Shown here piece by piece: positions 59,985 to 64,000 of a DNA stretch of 64,000 bases; position 1 is the stretch's first letter; every line of letters starts with the position of its first letter. The translations under genes and the position numbers were made by a program. Under the pieces are notes generated by a model. It had not been told where the DNA came from. It saw nothing but the letters and a program-made list of their open reading frames with translations, and searched no databases. The stretch is from Acidobacteriota bacterium (GTDB lineage Bacteria > Acidobacteriota > Terriglobia > Terriglobales > Acidobacteriaceae): the NCBI GenBank assembly GCA_023410055.1, contig JAEYQK010000066.1, positions 1 to 64,000 of the forward strand, in the 5' to 3' direction.

Positions 59985-60062
59985 CGCTTATTGAAAGTAA
60001 TCTTGCGGTTCGCGCTGAGTACCGGTACCGTGCATTGATTCAGTTCAAAGTAGGTTCCGACG

Positions 60063-60374
60063 ATGACAAGAAGACGAACACTTCTAGTCGGTGGCATCAG
60101 TGGCCTAGTCGCGCCAGCAATAGTTTTGTTTCTGCTCGAAGTCTATGGCGTTTGGCAAATCACGGCTGGAAAGGTTGACGTGCGGCTCATTTTCTGGCCG
60201 TTCTCTGTGATGCTTCCAGTTGGCTGGTGCTGCACTGTACGGGGTGTGCTGATTACCATTGCAGCGGTCGCCTACAACTGTCTCTTTTACATGGGAATCG
60301 CACTCCTGCTCCGCGCCGCCATCAGCGTGGGGTTTCGCCGTCGCCGTGCCCAGATTTCGGATAACTGTTCATAA
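60063..60374 (+). CDS. Small membrane protein, unknown (orphan patch gene 3)
   Basis: 103 residues with three membrane helices (about 7-27, 41-55 and 60-85) and a basic end (F-R-R-R-R). No family recognised. It is followed by the third copy of the patch element, whose left part overlaps the gene's stop region. Confidence 0.5.
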   Translation: MTRRRTLLVGGISGLVAPAIVLFLLEVYGVWQITAGKVDVRLIFWPFSVMLPVGWCCTVRGVLITIAAVAYNCLFYMGIALLLRAAISVGFRRRRAQISDNCS

Positions 60375-60411
60375 TCGCCTTATCGCAAGTAATCCCGAAT
60401 CGGGATTTGGG
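60373..60411. repeat. Intergenic element of the orphan patch, copy 3
   Basis: AATCGCCTTATCGCAAGTAA followed by the perfect palindrome AATCCCGAATCGGGATT. Confidence 0.6.
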
Positions 60412-60433
60412 GTCGCGAAGGCAGTCGGAACAG

Positions 60434-60778
60434 TCAGAGCTTTCCCGCTTCTACAAGAGCAAGGGTTTCACGAAGGGCTTTCAATACCTTCTGTCGCTTC
60501 GGCTCTTCGAGCAGGTACATTGGTAAGCGCTCGAACCAGCGCTCCACTTCCCATGACCGCAACTCCCGCCAGTCAGAGCCAATATCGGCGGCAATTTGGG
60601 TAGCGGACAGTCGGCTGCTAGGATGCGTCTTTTGCTCGTAGTACCGGATGCATTCCTGCAATTGCGCAATCGTGCTGAACCTGAAAGTGAACGACGCGAC
60701 TCGCACCGAAATCACTTCTCGCGGGACGAGATTCGCCGTTCCGAATGTTTTGAGTGTTTCCTTCCAGATACGCGCCAC
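60434..60778 (-). CDS. Small soluble protein, unknown (orphan patch gene 4)
   Basis: 114 residues, helix-rich and charged, opposite to its neighbours. It contains a R-L-S-A-T-Q-I-A-A-D-I-G-S-D-W-R-E-L stretch that could be a helix-turn-helix, but no family is recognised. It is enclosed by copies 3 and 4 of the patch element. Confidence 0.45.
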   Translation of the reverse strand: MARIWKETLKTFGTANLVPREVISVRVASFTFRFSTIAQLQECIRYYEQKTHPSSRLSATQIAADIGSDWRELRSWEVERWFERLPMYLLEEPKRQKVLKALRETLALVEAGKL

Positions 60779-60816
60779 GGCAACAGTCTAGCTGTTGGCG
60801 ACTATACTTGGCGATA

Positions 60817-60852
60817 AATCGCCTTTCGTCCACCAATCCCGAATTGGGAAGC
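60817..60852. repeat. Intergenic element of the orphan patch, copy 4
   Basis: AAATCGCCTTTCGTCCACCA then ATCCCGAATTGGGAAG. It has the same ATCGCCTT and CCCGAATTGGG parts as copies 2 and 3. Confidence 0.55.
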
Positions 60853-60910
60853 AACAATCACCAATCTCGCGATTGATTCGAGATCGACAGGGCCTTACGA
60901 TTACGTTCAC

Positions 60911-61396
60911 GTGAGCTACGAACCGAATCCCGAAAGCCTCGAAGAACGCATCCTCTGCTTCACTGCGACACAACTAGGCGTAAGCAAAAAGAAGGTGGCA
61001 TTAAATACCCGCCTCGCGCAGGACCTCGGCATGGACGGAGATGATGCAGTGGAGTTCTTTGAGGAGTTCGGAAAGACCTTTGCCGTTGACTTGCATGAAC
61101 TTCACACAAATTGGGGGAGGCACTTCGTCCCAGAGGTTGGTGGTCCGAACCTGGGCTTGACCATTGTGATTTGTGGTTCAATTTCAACCGGATTCCTCCT
61201 GAAGCATTTTGTTGGCGTACTTCCTGCATGGGCATGGGGAATTCTGCTCATCGCGACCGCGTTTTTCGTCTACCAGAAGTGGTTCGCCGAGGAAGACACG
61301 TCGGAACCTGTAACCGTGGCTGACCTGATACAGGCCGTGCGTGCAGGGCGGTGGAGCAAGCCCTACCCGAACGATGGCTGGCGCTACTGGCGATAG
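60911..61396 (+). CDS. DUF1493/acyl-carrier-like protein with membrane helices (orphan patch gene 5)
   Basis: 161 residues. The N-terminal 70 residues read like an acyl-carrier fold of the DUF1493 type (L-A-Q-D-L-G-M-D-G-D-D-A-V-E-F-F-E-E-F). The D-S-L attachment motif of true carrier proteins is D-G-D-D here, so there is no serine for phosphopantetheine. Two membrane helices follow (about 96-116 and 118-133). The pairing of the domain with membrane helices is uncommon. Confidence 0.65.
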   Translation: MSYEPNPESLEERILCFTATQLGVSKKKVALNTRLAQDLGMDGDDAVEFFEEFGKTFAVDLHELHTNWGRHFVPEVGGPNLGLTIVICGSISTGFLLKHFVGVLPAWAWGILLIATAFFVYQKWFAEEDTSEPVTVADLIQAVRAGRWSKPYPNDGWRYWR

Positions 61397-61628
61397 TGTA
61401 TGGTCCGCCGCGTGACTGCAAGAGGAGAATAGCTGGACGAAGTGACGGTCTGCGCAAATGTATCCGGCCAGCCTCTAATTGGAGATGTGTTCTCCGGGCC
61501 ATAATGATGATGCGCGCGTGCTGGTCCTGATAAATCGCGCGGTTACGTAATGAACCATTTATCGACCCAGGTTCTCCGGCACGCCGTTTGACTGTTCTCT
61601 CGTTTCATCCTCCACAATTTTCCGCAGT

Positions 61629-62543
61629 TCATTTGGTCGCCAGCGCTTCGGGAGGCACCTTGCTCGGCATTGTGATGCGCAGGCGATGATTGCGTTGATC
61701 AATAGTAATAATCAGCCGATTCCAGATCCGAGCCAAGTTGACAAAGCCGAGCCAATCGGAAACAAGCACCGTCGGATTGTGCAGCACAACTTCGCCCAGG
61801 ATAAGGTCTCCATTGAGCCGGGCTGTGCGCGAAGGATAGCGGTGGCCCGCTGCATCTGAAATCACGGTTTCAGATTCTGTCCGGCCGAGCGGAAGCGTAG
61901 CCGCGAGGGTAGTGGGTACGATTACATCCGCTGGTATTTTGGCGGCGGCTGAGTCAAACAGAGCTGGCAGCGTGTGGCCAGCAAGCTGAATCGTTACCGT
62001 TGGCGAAACGCGCAGCGGCCCGAAGGTCGCATCGGGTTTCGTGCTGTACTCGATTACGTCGCGCCCATTCGGAGGTGGCAACTCGCCATCGGAGATGTTG
62101 AGGCGGTCGTGGGGGTAGTCCAGCGTCAGCAGAACATCGCGGAAAAGTGTGATGCCCAGAGTGCCGTCGCGATGCGAATCCGACATCTTCAAGATGTCGC
62201 CCTCGGCCGGGGTAAAAGTGCGGCCCGCTACCTTCAGCGTAGTGGCTTTCACGATGCTGACCGTATCTCCGGATCCCAATGGCTGCCGGTCGGAAGTACG
62301 GATATTGCGGTGACCAGTTATAGGCAAGCCAAGCTGTTGCGCCTTCTCTGGAGTGATGAGGAAATCGATCGCGGCCCCGGTATCCAAGCCGAAGTGAACG
62401 GGCGCATTTCCGTTAATGCTGACGTCGAACCCGTGCAGAAAAGGCGTTTCCTCAGGGGTAGAGGCTGTTGCTTGTGCAGCCGCGCTGCTGGCCAAAGCGA
62501 TAAGTAAGGAAAACATCGCTAATTGGACGAAAGACTTAGTCAT
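61629..62543 (-). CDS. Exported retropepsin-like aspartyl protease
   Basis: 304 residues from the ATG at 62543 with a signal peptide (cleavage near SAAAQ). The first active-site motif is G-L-D-T-G-A-A-I-D at about 54; the second copy reads A-L-F-D-S-A-A-A-K, so Gly of D-T/S-G is replaced by Ala there. Two such half-domains make a pepsin-like pair. Probably a periplasmic peptidase. It ends near the strand's intergenic gap; no partner gene. Confidence 0.75.
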   Translation of the reverse strand: MTKSFVQLAMFSLLIALASSAAAQATASTPEETPFLHGFDVSINGNAPVHFGLDTGAAIDFLITPEKAQQLGLPITGHRNIRTSDRQPLGSGDTVSIVKATTLKVAGRTFTPAEGDILKMSDSHRDGTLGITLFRDVLLTLDYPHDRLNISDGELPPPNGRDVIEYSTKPDATFGPLRVSPTVTIQLAGHTLPALFDSAAAKIPADVIVPTTLAATLPLGRTESETVISDAAGHRYPSRTARLNGDLILGEVVLHNPTVLVSDWLGFVNLARIWNRLIITIDQRNHRLRITMPSKVPPEALATK

Positions 62544-62678
62544 AGCTAACACAGACACCAAGCTTTGCTGTTGGTTCCCGGAAAATGCGGTCTGGGATAC
62601 CCAACGAATCCCCCATATCCCGAAACGGGAGATGTTGAGTAGCTGTTCAGAAAAGAGCACGTTCAGACGTCAACCTCC

Positions 62679-63416
62679 CTACCGCGCACCCGTCTGAAGG
62701 CGGCTGCCGAAAACCTCTTTCAGAAGGTTAGTCGTTTGCGCAGCGGGGTTCTTGCGAATCTGCTTTTCTTCCTCGCCCAACATATAGAAGAGGCCGTCCA
62801 GTGTTTTTCCAACCACGTATTTGTCCAAGTCGAACTTCTGATTCCGCATTAGCGGGGCAGCCATCGAGTTCTGCATCACCTGGTTGTATTGCTTGACGAC
62901 TCCAACATTCTGCAGCGATCGATGCACGATCGGCGCAAACGCCGTCGTCAACTCCGCCGAGCTCTTACTTCGAAAATACTCCGTCGCCGCCGTGTCACTT
63001 CCAGTAAGGATCTGCCGGGCATCATCAATGCTCATTTGCATCAGTGCATTCAGAAAGATCTGCTTTGCCTGTGGCGTGGCCTGCTCCGCGGCACGATTCA
63101 TCCCGACCTCAAGTTCGTCCAACTGAGGCCCCATCCCGATGAGGCGCAGTCCCGTGCCAGCCTTGCGTACCTTCTCCGGCAACAGAATCTTGATCGCCTC
63201 GTTTCCTAGAAAGCCATCCGGCCTGCCTGTCGCCGCAACCGCTTTCGTGGTGCTTACCTTCAGCGCTTCTTTGAGCCCCGCAGTGATCTTGTCGTTGCTC
63301 AGGCTGGACGCAGGTTGGCTTGTGGCTCTTCTCCATATCTGATCAAGAGGGGACTGGGCGAGAGAGCAGATCGAAACCAGCATCACAGAGAACGCCACAC
63401 CGACAAATCGTTTCAT
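62679..63416 (-). CDS. DUF4197 exported protein
   Basis: 245 residues from the ATG at 63416, with AAGGGG before it and a signal peptide (MKRFVGVAFSVMLVSICSLA). After it, L-K-E-A-L-K-V-S-T and I-K-I-L-L-P-E-K-V, then Y-V-V-G-K-T-L-D-G-L-F-Y-M-L-G-E-E, are conserved in DUF4197. The family is of unknown function and helix-rich. 135 bp separate its stop from the start of the protease gene's stop side. Confidence 0.85.
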   Translation of the reverse strand: MKRFVGVAFSVMLVSICSLAQSPLDQIWRRATSQPASSLSNDKITAGLKEALKVSTTKAVAATGRPDGFLGNEAIKILLPEKVRKAGTGLRLIGMGPQLDELEVGMNRAAEQATPQAKQIFLNALMQMSIDDARQILTGSDTAATEYFRSKSSAELTTAFAPIVHRSLQNVGVVKQYNQVMQNSMAAPLMRNQKFDLDKYVVGKTLDGLFYMLGEEEKQIRKNPAAQTTNLLKEVFGSRLQTGAR

Positions 63417-64000
63417 AAGCACCCCTTATCGCGTGCAGCGTAAGCATATTCACCGCCTGAGCAGATGTACAGCCGTTACTCACCTTACGGCTGCAAATTC
63501 ACTTCAGAATTCCAACCTGTCAAGGCCTCACGTCCGTCGATTACCCTGTAACTCGTTGATTTCAGACCTTATGTCTGCAAGACCTGCATGTCGGGACTCC
63601 TCCACAAAGTTGCTAAAATGTATGTAGATAAAGCTCAAATAGCCGCCATCGTCAGTCACACGTAGTAAGTGCCTATCTATCAGCAACTTAAGTGTTGACC
63701 CAGCACAGTCACACAACGTAAGTCTTTGCTTTTCAAGATTTTACGTATTCACCCCCCCCGGGGGGGGAGGGGGGTACTGGTACGGTACAGACCGGGGACA
63801 TGGCTGACAGAATGAACCGGGGACATACCTGACAAAACGACCATTAACCACAAGTGCTGATCCTTCAATAACTTACGCGGTGACCTGCATTTGCGCGCCC
63901 GTCCATTGCGAACCACTGTCCTGTGCGCCAGAATCCAACCTGTCTCGGGACTCGGGTTTACAATCACCCGATCACCCGATCACGCAATCAGCCCAATTCT
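63417..64000. other. Right-end region with a mononucleotide run and a possible IS end
   Basis: No convincing gene. It holds a CCCCCCCC-GGGGGGGG run with extra G at about 63752-63776, two direct repeats of CCGGGGACAT (63794 and 63815), the ATCACCCG run at 63967-63985, and only short unsupported frames. Confidence 0.5.
63793..63840 (-). mobile_element. Possible terminal remnant of an IS481-like element
   Basis: CCGGGGACATGGCTGACAG and CCGGGGACATACCTGACAA are direct repeats 21 bp apart. Similar GGGGACAT repeats flank many IS481-family elements. No transposase is visible before the window edge. Confidence 0.45.

Noticed and set aside
58719..61400. Integron cassette array with integrase
   Set aside because: No integron integrase in view and only one element copy has a core-like GTTAAAC; kept as a hypothesis in findings, not as an integron annotation.
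63528..63716. 62-residue minus-strand frame near the right end
   Set aside because: No ribosome site, no recognisable composition and inside a repeat-rich gap.

Overview
The window looks like a chromosomal segment from an Acidobacteriota bacterium (Terriglobia, Koribacter-like). The main pointers are a VWFA-related protein of the acidobacterial type, an S55-type peptidase, a GH54 arabinofuranosidase, tandem DUF-type secreted paralogues, many Sec-exported proteins of unknown function, and moderately high GC with short palindromic and tandem repeats between genes. The phylum call is an inference from gene families; no rRNA is present. Four tRNA genes are visible (Thr-CGT, Arg-TCT, His-GTG, Pro-TGG).

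Layout. 1-12 kb: 3' part of egtD, a MoxR AAA ATPase, an S55 peptidase, the VWFA protein, a membrane protein with a histidine-kinase-like helix, a ZIP transporter, an S23-type four-helix protein between inverted repeats, ychF, small membrane proteins, a 54-residue zinc-ribbon gene and a secreted beta-propeller protein. 12-20 kb: a redox and stress set (DUF302 protein, exported OB-like protein, radical SAM/SPASM enzyme, rubrerythrin-like protein, YHS protein, AlkA-like glycosylase, RecX, XRE-cupin regulator, Crp/Fnr regulator with FNR-like cysteines, single-domain response regulator, CreD-like protein). 21-30 kb: lytic transglycosylase, AMIN/amidase_3 amidase, DUF6599-like protein, a likely small RNA, MerR-TPR protein, acyl-CoA dehydrogenase, a decayed cupin gene and an FmdB-type zinc ribbon. 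30-35 kb: paralogous secreted proteins, PilZ protein, REC-GGDEF cyclase, YheT hydrolase and a second FmdB protein.

35.4-39.8 kb holds the most unusual locus: three secreted beta-rich proteins with pilin-like C-termini, a PapD-like periplasmic protein and a large outer-membrane barrel coupled to it. I read it as a divergent chaperone-usher-like fibre system. Next to it is a UDP-glucose dehydrogenase homologue that has lost its catalytic cysteine and several other key residues.

42-58 kb is metabolic: 2'-5' RNA ligase-like protein, EF-hand-like exported protein, a 1,153-residue GH54 protein with lamin-tail and tandem repeat modules, a GNAT/CoA-binding/SDR operon, a FAD/Fe-S oxidase fusion, an aldo-keto reductase and an exported oligopeptidase B-like enzyme. 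57.7-61.4 kb is an accessory patch of orphan genes separated by a recurring short palindromic element, including a PD-(D/E)XK-like gene that has absorbed two copies of a dispersed repeat in frame. The right end has an aspartyl protease, a DUF4197 protein and what appears to be the terminal end of an IS481-like element.
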